The notes: generated by a model not told the origin, from the letters alone. A DNA stretch of 64,000 nt from Methylobacterium sp. J-078 (GCF_022829285.1 NZ_JAKSYI010000038.1:1-64000); one strand, 5' to 3'. Positions 20,843 through 29,567 are shown, numbered from the stretch's first letter. A program made the numbers and translations.

Positions 20843-21189
20843 TTTGACCCGCTAAGTTTTATTTCAAGCTCTTTAGCCTAGCTCCGGGGCTTCGGCAAGG
20901 ATTGCGTCACCCGACTCTGTCAGGATGTTGGGTCGTGCCATCGAGGCGTTATTTCATAGTCGTGTCACTTTTTGAGGCGGAATCCCTCGTTGAAGATGTC
21001 GAGTTGACCGGTATTTCGGTCCGAGCCAGTCCAGAGGCTACTTCATGGTAGCGGCCATGGGTAGCCAGAAGACCAGATCCAGGAATCGGCACTACCTGCC
21101 ACGCGCCCGACCTCCGACCTCGCTTCATATCCAACTCCTCCGGTCCTGGCTGATCCGCTCAGTCAAAGCCGCCAGCCACGCGGTGACGC
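20843..21189. other. Region upstream of the giant GT operon
   Basis: About 350 bases between the start of the 1065-aa GT gene and an IS5 remnant. It must carry the promoter of the GT operon, but no clear -35/-10 pair is visible. No protein match on either strand. Confidence 0.35.
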
Positions 21190-21510
21190 GAGCTTCAAGA
21201 CGCTGGTCGATGCCGAGGATTCGTCTTGGCGCTGGCTGTCGTGCCGGCCAATGCGCGGGAGCGTGACACGCTGCCGGCCCTCGACGATGGCGAGACGGCG
21301 TCTTCACGGCCGAATGCTGCCAGCAATGGTTTCACCGCATCGTCGAGACCTCGCTGGATCATAACGGCTTCGTCGTGCTGTAGCGGCGCCGATTGGCCGA
21401 GCGGACCTTCGGCGGGCTCAGCCACAGGGGCGGCCTGCAGCGCGGGCGCGCGGGTCGCATCGCCAGGGCCAGCAACGTCCCGCCCGGGATGAGAGGCTCA
21501 AACAGGCTCC
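21190..21510 (+). pseudogene. IS5-family transposase C-terminal remnant
   Basis: The plus strand encodes FVLALAVVPANARERDTLPALDDG, then in another frame NGFVVL, an in-frame stop, and RRLAERTFGGLSHRGGLQRGRAGR. These match the DDE domain and the terminal WVVERTFxWLSHCGGLQRDRAGR block of IS5-group transposases. The middle is short, the frame shifts and the N-terminus is missing. It marks the right border of the accessory polysaccharide region. Confidence 0.6.
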
Positions 21511-21609
21511 GAGCCGTGCACCAGAACAGGCTCACCGACCAACACTGAACAGTCGTGTCTATCGGACTGCGCGACTGGGCCTATCGGTCACGAACAGCGC
21601 GCGTTCGTA

Positions 21610-21894
21610 TCAGACCGTTCCGCGGCGCAGGCCCTCGGCGAGCTGGAGGGCTTCGAGGACCGCCTTGCCGATCCGGTCCGCCTCGTCCTCCCCCGCCGCG
21701 TTCGCGAGGACGACGGCGACCTGGCGGGGAACGGACAAAGCGTCCGCGCTCACCGTGACCTGCAACTCGTCGCCATGGGGCGCCTCGATGCGGCGCAAGC
21801 CCACGCGCAGGCCGGCGACATCCCCGAACACGTGCTCCAGGCCGGCCAGGGCCTCGCGGCCGTTGCGAAAATCGCCGTTGATCACATCCGCCAT
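21610..21894 (-). CDS. Hypothetical protein, 94 aa
   Basis: A small protein with no recognised domain and no signal peptide or membrane segment. It starts at an ATG four bases after the stop of the upstream 128-aa gene, which argues for an operon and for a real gene. GC content and codon use match the core genes of the window. Several alternating strand-helix segments (HGDELQVTVSADALSVPRQV) suggest a compact alpha/beta fold. Function unknown. Confidence 0.5.
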   Translation of the reverse strand: MADVINGDFRNGREALAGLEHVFGDVAGLRVGLRRIEAPHGDELQVTVSADALSVPRQVAVVLANAAGEDEADRIGKAVLEALQLAEGLRRGTV

Positions 21895-21898
21895 CGGT

Positions 21899-22285
21899 CT
21901 ACCGCCACGCGTCCACCCGCTCCGGCGCGGACCTCGCTCCCGGGCGCGAACCGGCCAGACTGATCTTCCTTACGGAGGTCGGGCGGGTTTCGCCATGGGT
22001 CGGCGGCGCGTAGCTTCGGCGCGACTGGGCATGGATGGCTTCCCCGAGGGGACCTTCGGCCGTCCGGAGGGCCGCGATCGTGCAGGCCGCCGCCACCTTC
22101 AGACCGAGTTCGTGCGTGTGGCTGCGGCCATAGAGGTAGGCCGCCAGGCGCGCCCGCCTCCGCTCCGGGATGTCGGCGATCAGGCGCGACAGCGTGTCGG
22201 CATCGGCTCGGTAGACCCGGCCGAGCAGGTCCAGGGGAACGGGGCAGGCCTCGGCCTCGAGGTCGATCGAACGATCCGTGATCAC
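21899..22285 (-). CDS. Hypothetical protein, about 128 aa
   Basis: No family recognised. The GTG at 22285 is preferred because GGAAGCAGG lies eight bases before it; an in-frame TTG at 22306 is the alternative. The sequence begins VITDRSIDLEAEACPVPLDLLG and the first 85 residues look globular, with helices around ADTLSRLIADIPERRRARLAAYL. The last 40 residues are Arg/Pro/Ser-rich and probably disordered. Tightly coupled to the downstream 94-aa gene. Confidence 0.45.
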   Translation of the reverse strand: MITDRSIDLEAEACPVPLDLLGRVYRADADTLSRLIADIPERRRARLAAYLYGRSHTHELGLKVAAACTIAALRTAEGPLGEAIHAQSRRSYAPPTHGETRPTSVRKISLAGSRPGARSAPERVDAWR

Positions 22286-22557
22286 GATGATACCTGCTTC
22301 CCGCAAAAGACAGGCTGGTCAGGATATGGTTAACCGATCGTGCACGCCTCCGGCGCCCGAACCTGGCATGAACCGTCAAGCTATATCCCCTCCCCCTGCC
22401 CCGAGACGGTATGCATCCGAAGGCTCAATCGCCGCTCGATCGAAGCTGATCGACAGGATTGCAACCATGTGGTGTGGCAATTCAAGGCCGATGCGATCGG
22501 ATTCTTTCTCTCGATGACGTAGCGATTTCGTTTACATCGGCCTGCGATGCTGGGCGT

Positions 22558-24099
22558 ATGTTCGGGACGTTTCCCACTTCATCGATCGTTGCTCGCCTCG
22601 GGAACGACGAGCGCGGCGGCGTCGCGGTCATCTTCGCACTGACGCTGATTCCGCTCCTCACCCTCTCCGGCATGGCGATCGACCTCAGCGCCAACACCAA
22701 CGCCCGCCGCAAAGCTCAGAACGCGGTCGACGCGGCCGCTCTCTCGCTCGCCAAGCTTCCCTCCGGGCTGACGGACGCGGACCTCGCCGACCGCGCCAAG
22801 CATCAGGTGACGGCCGCGATGGCGGGGAGCCAGGCGCTCGGCGTCGACGTCGCCACGCTCCGCTCGGGGGACACCATCCGGGTGACCCTGACCGGCAGGA
22901 CGCCGACGACGCTGGCGCGCGTGGCGGGCTTCGACAGCCTGGCCTTGAACGTGTCCGGAACCGCGAAGCGCGGATCGGGCAACCTCGAAGTGGCCCTCGT
23001 CCTCGACAACACAGGCTCGATGGCCGGCGCCAAGCTCGTCAACCTGAAGGCGGCGGCCACCGACCTCGTCAACAACCTCTTCGAGGAGGTCGATCCGGCC
23101 AAGCCGAACGCCCTGAAGGTCGCCGTCGTCCCGTTCTCGATGACGGTGAATGTCGGGGCGGGCCGCGCCGGGGACGCCTTCATCGACAAGGACGGCTTGG
23201 CCTCCTACCATTCCCAGATCTTCGCCGCGAAGGCCAACCGCCTGACCCTCTTCACGAAGATGGGCGTCGCCTGGGGCGGATGCGTCGAGAGCCGGCCCGC
23301 GCCCTACGACGTCGACGACACCCCCGCGAGCCAGGGCACCCCCGACAGCCTGTTCGTGCCCTACTTCGCCCCGGACGAGTCGGACAAGGACGGCAACGCG
23401 GCGAACGACTACCTCGACGACTACAGCGATTTCCTCAGCCTGTACTTCGTCACCGGCGACCGCAAGCGCCAGGGTCAGACGGCCAAGTACGGCACCAGCT
23501 GGAAGGTTTCGCGGTCGGACAGGGGCGGGGCCGGCTACCTCTACGGCCCGAACGCGGGCTGCGAGCTCCAGCCCATCACCCCGCTGACCACCTCGAAGGC
23601 CACGGTCACCGCAGCCATCGCGAGCATGAGCGTGATCGGGGACACTAACGTCGCCCTCGGGCTCGCCTGGGGCTGGCACGTGCTCTCGCCGACGGGCCCC
23701 CTGGTCAGGGGCGCGCCCTACACGGACACCACCACGCGCAAGTTCGCCGTGGTGATGACGGACGGGCAGAACACCAGCGGCTACCGGAACAACAGCAACG
23801 AGTCGGTCTATTCGGGCATCGGCTACATCTGGGCCAATCGCCTCGGCACGACGTCGTCGGATACCGCGATCCGCACCCGCGCCATCGACGGGCGGCTCGC
23901 CCTGCTCTGCTCCAACATGAAGAGCGCCGGCATCCAGATCTTCGCGGTCCGGGTCGAGGTCAGCGACGGCACGAGCGACCTGCTGCGCAACTGCGCCAGC
24001 AACCCGTCCATGTTCTACGACGTGTCCGATTCCGGAAACCTGACGGCCACCTTCCGGGCGATCGGGGCCCAGATCAGCGAATTGAGGATTTCGCGGTGA
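22558..24099 (+). CDS. TadG-like pilus assembly protein with von Willebrand A domain
   Basis: A protein of about 513 residues. The N-terminus is the TadE/TadG pattern: GGVAVIFALTLIPLLTLSGMA, a hydrophobic type IV-pilin-like segment after a charged leader, followed by AIDLSANTNARRKAQNAVDA. A vWA domain starts near residue 140 with the MIDAS-type motif LVLDNTGSMAGAK and continues with VMTDGQNTSG. The ATG at 22558 is chosen; the longer frame begins with TTG at 22459. Such proteins are anchored in the inner membrane and face the periplasm. It overlaps the next TadE-like gene by four bases. No tad ATPase, secretin or prepilin peptidase is in this window, so the machinery is elsewhere. Confidence 0.75.
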   Translation: MFGTFPTSSIVARLGNDERGGVAVIFALTLIPLLTLSGMAIDLSANTNARRKAQNAVDAAALSLAKLPSGLTDADLADRAKHQVTAAMAGSQALGVDVATLRSGDTIRVTLTGRTPTTLARVAGFDSLALNVSGTAKRGSGNLEVALVLDNTGSMAGAKLVNLKAAATDLVNNLFEEVDPAKPNALKVAVVPFSMTVNVGAGRAGDAFIDKDGLASYHSQIFAAKANRLTLFTKMGVAWGGCVESRPAPYDVDDTPASQGTPDSLFVPYFAPDESDKDGNAANDYLDDYSDFLSLYFVTGDRKRQGQTAKYGTSWKVSRSDRGGAGYLYGPNAGCELQPITPLTTSKATVTAAIASMSVIGDTNVALGLAWGWHVLSPTGPLVRGAPYTDTTTRKFAVVMTDGQNTSGYRNNSNESVYSGIGYIWANRLGTTSSDTAIRTRAIDGRLALLCSNMKSAGIQIFAVRVEVSDGTSDLLRNCASNPSMFYDVSDSGNLTATFRAIGAQISELRISR

Positions 24100-24665
24100 C
24101 GCGCGCCGTCACGGGGCGCCGTTTGCGTGGCGCCGTGCGCCGCTTCCGGTCACACCAGGACGGGGCCACCGCCGTGGAGTTCGCCATGGTGGGAATGCCC
24201 TTCTTCGCTCTCGTCTGCGCCCTGTTCGAGGCCGGCCTCCTGCTGCTCTCCCAGCAGACCCTCGACAACGCCCTCGACTATGCCGCCCGGACCGTGTTCA
24301 CGGGCGCCTTCCAGGAGGGCTACGACGGAACACCGGCGGCGGACCGGCTGCGCAGGGCCGTCTGCTCCCAGGTCACGATCTTTCCCTGCGCGGATGTCCT
24401 GATCGACGTCGCGACCGCGTCGAGCTTCTCGGCCCGCTCCGTCGCCGGCCCCTACGATGCCGCGACGAAGAGCGTCGCGGCCGGCTTCGGGAAGACGTTC
24501 CAATGCCCATCGGGCAACGACGTCGTCACGGTGCGGGCGGCCGTCGTGGTGCCGCGCTATTTCGGGTTCCTCGACCCCGACGCCATGGCCATCGGCACGG
24601 CCGCGCGCCTCGTGGTCTCGACGGTGATCTTCCGGGCCGAGCCCTATGCCACAGGCCGGTGCTGA
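24096..24665 (+). CDS. TadE-family pilus assembly protein
   Basis: A 189-aa protein starting at a GTG that overlaps the previous stop. It has the TadE signature GATAVEFAMVGMPFFALVCALFEAG, a single hydrophobic segment after a basic leader, followed by a periplasmic domain containing two pairs of cysteines (CSQVTIFPC, CPSG...GRC). TadE-like pseudopilins are processed in the inner membrane and support Flp pilus assembly. Middle gene of a three-gene unit. Confidence 0.75.
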   Translation: MTRAVTGRRLRGAVRRFRSHQDGATAVEFAMVGMPFFALVCALFEAGLLLLSQQTLDNALDYAARTVFTGAFQEGYDGTPAADRLRRAVCSQVTIFPCADVLIDVATASSFSARSVAGPYDAATKSVAAGFGKTFQCPSGNDVVTVRAAVVVPRYFGFLDPDAMAIGTAARLVVSTVIFRAEPYATGRC

Positions 24666-24686
24666 GCGTGGGCGAGGGCTAATCCC

Positions 24687-25256
24687 ATGCGCATCCCGCT
24701 CCAGCGCCTCCGCAATGCGGACGGCATCGCCGCCGTCGAGTTCGCCCTTGTGGCGCCGTTCCTCATCCTGCTCCTCATGGGGACCGTCGAGTTTCCCCGC
24801 GCCTACGGCATCAGCCAGGGCCTGGAGAAAGCCGCGCGGACCATGGCGGACCTGATCTCGCGCGGCAGCCTCAACAGCGTGGACGACGTCTACGCCGCCG
24901 GCGCCGCCGTGACCTTCCCGTACGACACCTCGGCCGCCCGGATCGTCCTCACGGCCGTCGGCGTCTACGCCAAGGGCCAGGGCCTCGTGGCCCGCGTCTG
25001 CTCGACGGCCGCCCGGAACGACACGGCCGCCGCCGTGGATTCCGAACTCGGCGATCCGATCCCCTCCGAGGCCAAGGCGGGTGCGCGCTACGTTACGGCC
25101 CGGATCAGCTATCGCTACGTTCCCGCCTTCGGCATCTTCCCCGGGCTGGATCAGCTCACCTTCACCAAGACGGTCTCCTGGCCGGTGCGGGGCACCGGCG
25201 CCAATAGCCTCGCCGAGACGGTCCTGCCGGGCGGGAAGGCCTGCAAGGCCACCTGA
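24687..25256 (+). CDS. TadE/TadF-like pseudopilin
   Basis: A 189-aa protein with the TadE-like N-terminus DGIAAVEFALVAPFLILLLMG, then GISQGLEKAARTMADLISRG and a periplasmic beta-rich remainder. It follows the previous TadE-like gene by 21 bases. The Glu five residues into the hydrophobic stretch (AVEFA) is the conserved residue of type IV-like prepilins. Probably a second minor pseudopilin. Confidence 0.75.
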   Translation: MRIPLQRLRNADGIAAVEFALVAPFLILLLMGTVEFPRAYGISQGLEKAARTMADLISRGSLNSVDDVYAAGAAVTFPYDTSAARIVLTAVGVYAKGQGLVARVCSTAARNDTAAAVDSELGDPIPSEAKAGARYVTARISYRYVPAFGIFPGLDQLTFTKTVSWPVRGTGANSLAETVLPGGKACKAT

Positions 25257-25556
25257 CGGAGGTAACCCCGCATTGTCGTAGTGGAGGACCGCATCCCCAT
25301 AATGCTTTTGTGCTGTAGCATTGTAACATTATAGGATGAGCGATTCTCCGTAAGCCTCGTGCTTCATGACGGAATTTGCCGCGCGCCGGCAGGCGGTCCG
25401 GTCACCGGCGATCGAAGATCGGCGACCTCACCGCCGATGGGCATCGATGCCTGCAGCAGATCGGCACACACGCGATGATGATTGCTCCCGCCCGGAACCG
25501 GGACCGGGAGCGGAGGTTCTGGTTTCATGGCGCGACGCCGTGAAAGGCCTGCTGTG
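25257..25556. other. Intergenic region with a partition-like repeat
   Basis: About 300 bases without a gene. TGCTGTAGCA at 25311-25320 is the inverted form of TGCTACAGCA found on the far side of the parA operon, and is followed by the AT-rich TTGTAACATTATAGG. It may be an outlying copy of the partition-site repeat. Confidence 0.35.
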
Positions 25557-25784
25557 ATGACCAAGCTTCTCCTCGGTACGACCCTGACCCTCGGTCTCAT
25601 GCTGAGCATCAGCACGGCGACGATGGCGGCCCCCGGCGACGGTCTCGACCGTGATGCGGCCCGGACGGGCAACAGCAACATGGGCGAGATGCACCGCAAC
25701 GCGGCGGGCGGCAGCATGATGGGCCGTTCCATGCGGAGCACCCGGATGATGAAGCACCGGCGTCATCATCGCCATCACCGCTGA
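25557..25784 (+). CDS. Small secreted Met/His-rich protein
   Basis: A 75-aa protein starting MTKLLLGTTLTLGLMLSIST with a signal peptide probably cut after TMA (residues 20-23). The mature part is very rich in Met, Arg and His, with NMGEMHRN, SMMGRSMRSTRMMKH and an RHHRHHR tail. Met/His clusters of this kind can bind copper or other metals in the periplasm, which is an inference only. The ATG at 25557 is chosen because it begins the signal sequence. It stands alone between the Tad-like genes and the replication region. Confidence 0.5.
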   Translation: MTKLLLGTTLTLGLMLSISTATMAAPGDGLDRDAARTGNSNMGEMHRNAAGGSMMGRSMRSTRMMKHRRHHRHHR

Positions 25785-26030
25785 TCGCCCGCACGAGGAG
25801 GTACCGAGCGGCGCGAATGCGCGCTCGGATTGACGAAGATGGCGCCTCGGACCGCTTGGCGGCCGGGGTCTCGAGCGTCTGCGGGATGCCGTTCCGGTAT
25901 GCGATCCCTCCGGGAGGTCGGATTGGCTGCGGAGCCCCTACTCGATGGAACAGCACGGCACGTCCCTCTTATTCGACAGCGAGCGGAGAGGCTCCTTCGG
26001 CCCTAAAACATTCTCCCCTCAGAATTTTTC

Positions 26031-26190
26031 GGACATAGCAGCATGAAAGCACTTTAGTGCCGCAATGTTTTAGTGCTACACCATCGTAGCTCCTAAGCGC
26101 TGTAGCGCTACAACGCTCTAACGTCACACCATGACAGTGTCTTCACACTGTCGTGCTTTCCCGCTACAGCAGGGCAGCACGACAGGATCG
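26031..26190. repeat. Repeat cluster upstream of parA (candidate partition site)
   Basis: A dense set of short repeats directly before the parA ATG. It includes TTTAGTGC and TTTTAGTGCTACA (26053-26080), the palindrome TAGCGCTA (26103-26110), and a perfect hairpin GACAGTGT-CTTC-ACACTGTC (26133-26152). A 22-base element at 26150-26171 matches 27176-27197 downstream of the operon except for three central bases. ATGACAGTGT at 26131 recurs with small changes at 27197 and 27221. In small ParA systems such arrays are the centromere and the operator bound by the RHH protein. The rest of 25785-26192 holds no gene. Confidence 0.5.
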
Positions 26191-26192
26191 CG

Positions 26193-26837
26193 ATGCGCAC
26201 CATCACGCTTGTCACCCAGAAGGGTGGCGCCGGGAAAACCACGATTGCCGCCTCCCTGGCCGTCGCCGCCGCACAGGCCGGTGAAAGGGTGATCGCCCTC
26301 GACCTCGACCCGCAGGGGTCCCTCGCCGCCTGGGGCGATACGCGTTCCGCCGAAGAACCGGCCGTCGACCGGATCGGGCCGGACAACCTCGCGAACCTGG
26401 CGGCGATCCTGAAGGCCCTCGCGGCCGAGGGCTACACCCTGGCGATCCTCGACACGGCCGGTATCGCCTCGACCAGCGGCAACCTGGCGATGCAGGCGGC
26501 AGACCTGGCCCTGATCCCGGCGCGCCCGTCCCGGCTCGATCTTCAGGCCACCATGCCGACCATCGAGGCCCTGATGCGTCTGGAAATGCGCGAGCGCTTC
26601 GCCTTCATCCTGAATCAGTGCCCGGCCGGGCGCAGCTCCCGCGCCACGGAAGCCGCGAACGGTCTTGCGATGTTCGGCGTGCTGGCGGAACCGATGCTGA
26701 CTCAGCGGGCCGATCACCAGGATGCCCTCGCGGCCGGGCAGGGCGTCACCGAGTATGCCCGCGACGGCAAGGCCGCCGACGAGATCCGAGCCCTTTGGGC
26801 CTGGGCCGCACGCAAGATGAAGGGCACCAAAGCATGA
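26193..26837 (+). CDS. parA: ParA-family partition ATPase (small, type Ib-like)
   Basis: A 214-aa deviant Walker ATPase. It shows the Walker A motif KGGAGKTT at residues 9-16 with the signature Lys, the A' block DLDPQGSLAAWGD, and the Walker B-like ILDTAG. No N-terminal helix-turn-helix domain is present, so it belongs to the short class (ParF-like), in which the partner protein does the DNA binding. It moves plasmid copies apart by dynamic binding to the nucleoid. An RHH gene follows after 13 bases. Repeats on both sides fit autoregulation and a flanking partition site. Confidence 0.85.
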   Translation: MRTITLVTQKGGAGKTTIAASLAVAAAQAGERVIALDLDPQGSLAAWGDTRSAEEPAVDRIGPDNLANLAAILKALAAEGYTLAILDTAGIASTSGNLAMQAADLALIPARPSRLDLQATMPTIEALMRLEMRERFAFILNQCPAGRSSRATEAANGLAMFGVLAEPMLTQRADHQDALAAGQGVTEYARDGKAADEIRALWAWAARKMKGTKA

Positions 26838-26850
26838 TGGGCTTGCAGGC

Positions 26851-27156
26851 ATGACCAAGCGTCCGTCCATCATCGGCGGCCTGAATCTTCCCGGAACCGA
26901 AGCCCGTGCGGCGATTGCCGACCGGGCTCCGGAGGCGGCGCCCGCCGCGACGCCGGCGTCGCGCAAGGCCCGGCCCGATATCGTCCATACTTCCGTCTAC
27001 CTGCCCCGGGAGGTCCACCGCCGCCTGCGGGAGATCGCATTCACCCGCGATGTGAAGATCCACGACGTCATTATGGAGGGGATCGACGCCGCGCTACGGA
27101 AGCACGGACACCCCACCGTCGAGGCCCTCAAGGTCGGACGCAAGGCAGGGGACTAG
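26851..27156 (+). CDS. Ribbon-helix-helix partition/regulator protein
   Basis: A 101-aa protein with a flexible, Ala/Pro-rich N-terminus of about 45 residues and a C-terminal RHH motif: DIVHTSVYLPREVHRRLREI, then VKIHDVIMEGIDAAL. This layout, a disordered N-terminus plus RHH, is that of ParG-type centromere-binding proteins paired with short ParA ATPases. It lies 13 bases downstream of parA and probably binds the repeats flanking the operon. The N-terminal tail would contact ParA. A CopG-like copy-number repressor is the alternative. Confidence 0.7.
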   Translation: MTKRPSIIGGLNLPGTEARAAIADRAPEAAPAATPASRKARPDIVHTSVYLPREVHRRLREIAFTRDVKIHDVIMEGIDAALRKHGHPTVEALKVGRKAGD

Positions 27157-27175
27157 GCCGCAGCGCTGCGGTGCA

Positions 27176-27250
27176 GTCGTGCTTTAGTGCTACAGCATGA
27201 CAGTATTATAATCCGGTAACATGACGGTATTGTCATGCTGTCGTGCTAAT
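27176..27250. repeat. Repeat cluster downstream of the partition operon
   Basis: The 22-base element at 27176-27197 repeats 26150-26171. ATGACAGTAT (27197) and ATGACGGTAT (27221) are spaced 24 bases apart, and CATGAC-GGTATT-GTCATG (27220-27237) is an inverted repeat. GTCGTGCT occurs again at the right end. Together with the upstream cluster these bracket parA and the RHH gene and are the best candidates for the partition site. Confidence 0.5.
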
Positions 27251-27807
27251 ATAAGCCTTTGCGGAAACACAGCTTTCTTGTTGGTCAGAGGCCCCCATAG
27301 GAGCGGTAGGGTCGAGCAGACAGTCGTCGTGAATGGGTCGCGCGGCTCCCACATCGTGCGCAGAGGCCTATCGCGCTTATCCGGCACCGGCACCAGGTCC
27401 GCGAAGACAGCGCTTGTCAGTCTCCCCGATACGATCACCCGCTCGCCTGACATGCTCGACTTCGTGAGCCACTTGCCGCCGTGCACGTGGCCTCGCGTCT
27501 CCGAAAACGCAGGAAAGACCGTCCTCTTCTTGAGCGAGCATCCACCCCGACAGCCAAAATCCCGAACAAGGCAGCGCATCAAACGCTCACGTGCATGCAG
27601 CTGCATGGCCTCAAATAAAATTCTAACCTCCGATAAGCGTTCTTCTCGAAAGTTTGACGGCTCCGAGGTCGCTCGTGTCTGAGGGCTTGGATGTTTCGGT
27701 TAGTGAGAGGAGGGGAGGCATGCGAACCACACCCGCAGCGTCGTCGCGGCCGGAAATCCGGCTGCGCAGTGCCGTGTTTCCCCGCTCTCCCGCCGCGCCG
27801 CCGGCAC
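27251..27807. other. No supported gene
   Basis: About 550 bases between the partition repeats and the origin region. Open frames exist on both strands (up to about 150 codons) but have no good ribosome-binding site, no family match and unconvincing composition. I see no structured RNA. Confidence 0.35.
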
Positions 27808-27853
27808 GTTAAAAGATCTGTTAAACAGTTAAAGACGCGCGCGCGTTGTTAAG
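27808..27853. repeat. GTTAAA repeats, candidate AT-rich origin segment
   Basis: GTTAAA occurs at 27808, 27820 and 27828, with GTTAAG at 27848, in a short AT-rich island inside GC-rich DNA about 40 bases before the first iteron. Such an island next to iterons is where origin DNA usually opens. Confidence 0.4.
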
Positions 27854-27894
27854 GTTTTGCAAACCCCTGATTTGTCTGGCGAAATTCGGGGTGT

Positions 27895-28150
27895 TTATCC
27901 GCGGAGTGACGAAGTGCGTTATCCGCGGAGTGACGAATCTTTATCCGTAGAGTGACGAATCCAACATCCGCGGAGTGACGAATCCGGGTGCCCTGGAGCC
28001 GTCAATTATCCGCGGAGTGACGAATCCGCATCGGGAGTGGCTGCAAAACACCGGCTTGCCTGTCAAGAACGAACTGCTCAGTTCGAGTCCTGTTCCGTGA
28101 AAGTCGTTCGACGACAAGGCTTTGCGGTGATTTATCCGCGGAGTGACGAA
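27895..28150 (+). repeat. Iteron array of a plasmid replication origin
   Basis: Six copies of TTATCCGCGGAGTGACGAA start at 27895, 27919, 27941, 27964, 28006 and 28132. The third has two changed bases (CCGTAGAG) and the fourth two (ACATCC). The first four are spaced 22-24 bases, about two helical turns, as expected for iterons bound by a Rep protein. The last copy abuts the stop codon of the rep gene. The TTATCC start resembles part of a DnaA box. This is almost certainly oriV of the replicon. Confidence 0.85.
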
Positions 28151-29302
28151 TCAATCGCCCTTCGTGACGGGTCGACGCACGGATTTGCGGCGCGTTCCTT
28201 TCGGCTTGAGCTTGGGAAGCGTCACCAGGTCGCTTTCCATGACTGCGAGCCCCCCTTCGCTGCGGCCGTAGAAGACCACGGAATCGTCGCTGTGCAGGAA
28301 GACGAGATGGTAGCCGGGCAGGGACCCCGCCTCGCCGATGCCGCGCACGGTCGCCCGGAACTTGAACAGGGGCTGGCGGCTGCCGACCTTCTTCTGCAGC
28401 AGATCGAGGCCGACCTTCCAGCGTCCCTGGTCACCGCAATGCTTCCGGGCGAGCTCGTACAACCGCTTCTCGGTGGCCTTCCGGAGCTTGAAGTAGTCCT
28501 GGTCGATGCTCAGCACCTCCAGCGCCATGGCGGCGTCGAAGGTGAACGCGCTGAGCGTGATGCGCAGCTCCTCGAGGCGGTTGTTCGGCCCCCGGGTGAT
28601 CGTCTCCCAGGCATCGATCAGGCCAAAACCCTTGGTACGGCGCCGGGCCGGCTTACCCGTCGCGATCGAGGTCTTTATGCGGGTGCCGACGAGCCGCTCC
28701 AGGGCCTGCTCCAAAAGGTCGTAGCCGCGCCCCGACGTGCTGCGGTTGGTGAAGGTCAGGACGTCGTGCGCCTTGATGCTGACCGTGCGGGACACCGGTT
28801 CGCCGCGGTTCACGGCGTCGACCACCTTGGACACGCAGGTGAGGACGATGTCCTTGTCGTGGATGGTCGCCCGGCCCTTCACGGAGGGCGTCACCTCCAG
28901 GGTCACGCCGTTGTGCTCATAGGTCAGGATGCGCTGGTCGCCGTCCTCGATCGCGTAGACCGGGTGTTCCATGGTCGCCAGCTCGTCCTTGGGCGCCGCG
29001 GCCCGTCCGGTGGCGATGAACAGGTCGATCTGCTGCGTGAGGGCCTGGCTTGGGCCCTCAGGCGCGCCGGATTGGCCGCTGGCGGCCTTCGGCGCCGTCT
29101 CGAGGGGCTCGGCCTGGATCTGGGCTGCCGCCCCTCCTGAGGCGTCCTGACGCTTCCGTGCGCCCGTCCCGGCCTGGTCCGCCGAGGCCTGCTGGCGCTC
29201 GGCATCCGCCAGGACCTGCCTGCCGAGGCCCTCGAAGGCTTTGGCGAGGTTCGGATCGAGGTCGCCCAGGAGGTCGCCGAGCTGCTTTGGCTTGCCGCTC
29301 AT
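28151..29302 (-). CDS. repA: RepA-type plasmid replication initiator
   Basis: A 383-aa protein resembling the alphaproteobacterial replication initiator family RPA. An N-terminal region of about 110 residues is Gln/Ala-rich. The core follows from about residue 125: EHPVYAIEDGDQRILTYEHNG, the DIVLTCVSKVVDAVNRGEP stretch and IKAHDVLTFTNRSTSGRGY. A second winged-helix-like half contains the YELARKHCGDQGRWKVGLDLLQ block, and the tail is basic. The ATG at 29302 follows GGAG by eight bases. It would bind the iterons lying directly behind its 3' end, open the origin and recruit the helicase. Having the iterons at the 3' rather than the 5' side means they are not simply its own promoter operator. Confidence 0.85.
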   Translation of the reverse strand: MSGKPKQLGDLLGDLDPNLAKAFEGLGRQVLADAERQQASADQAGTGARKRQDASGGAAAQIQAEPLETAPKAASGQSGAPEGPSQALTQQIDLFIATGRAAAPKDELATMEHPVYAIEDGDQRILTYEHNGVTLEVTPSVKGRATIHDKDIVLTCVSKVVDAVNRGEPVSRTVSIKAHDVLTFTNRSTSGRGYDLLEQALERLVGTRIKTSIATGKPARRRTKGFGLIDAWETITRGPNNRLEELRITLSAFTFDAAMALEVLSIDQDYFKLRKATEKRLYELARKHCGDQGRWKVGLDLLQKKVGSRQPLFKFRATVRGIGEAGSLPGYHLVFLHSDDSVVFYGRSEGGLAVMESDLVTLPKLKPKGTRRKSVRRPVTKGD

Positions 29303-29567
29303 CCCGCAATCTCCGGATGCCGGTCGAGCGCATCGCCAGACCCTGGAAGGCGCGCTTCGCGGTCGACGGGTGCGAGGTCCGGCGCGCATTCGGCCGGTGG
29401 ACGGGACGGTGTCATGAATGGTTCTTACCCGCTCTTCCCGTCAAAACCGATGGGCACGCCGTGGTTCGAACCCGGCGCAGGCCTTGCCCGATGCCCCCGC
29501 CCCGGATTGCGCTGGCCGCTGCGCCGCGCCATTCTGGGACAGAGCCCGAGCCCGGCACGGAGATCGC

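Noticed and set aside
27190-27682. Open frames on both strands between the partition and origin regions
   Set aside because: No ribosome-binding site, no recognisable domain and overlap with the partition repeats.
27895-28150. Repeat array as a CRISPR
   Set aside because: The repeats are 19 bases with very short or unequal spacers and lie next to a plasmid rep gene; they are iterons.
29470-29500. GGTTCGAACCC resembling a tRNA T-arm before the integrase
   Set aside because: No acceptor stem, D-arm or anticodon arm can be folded around it, and no attachment-site duplication is seen, so neither a tRNA nor an att site is supported.
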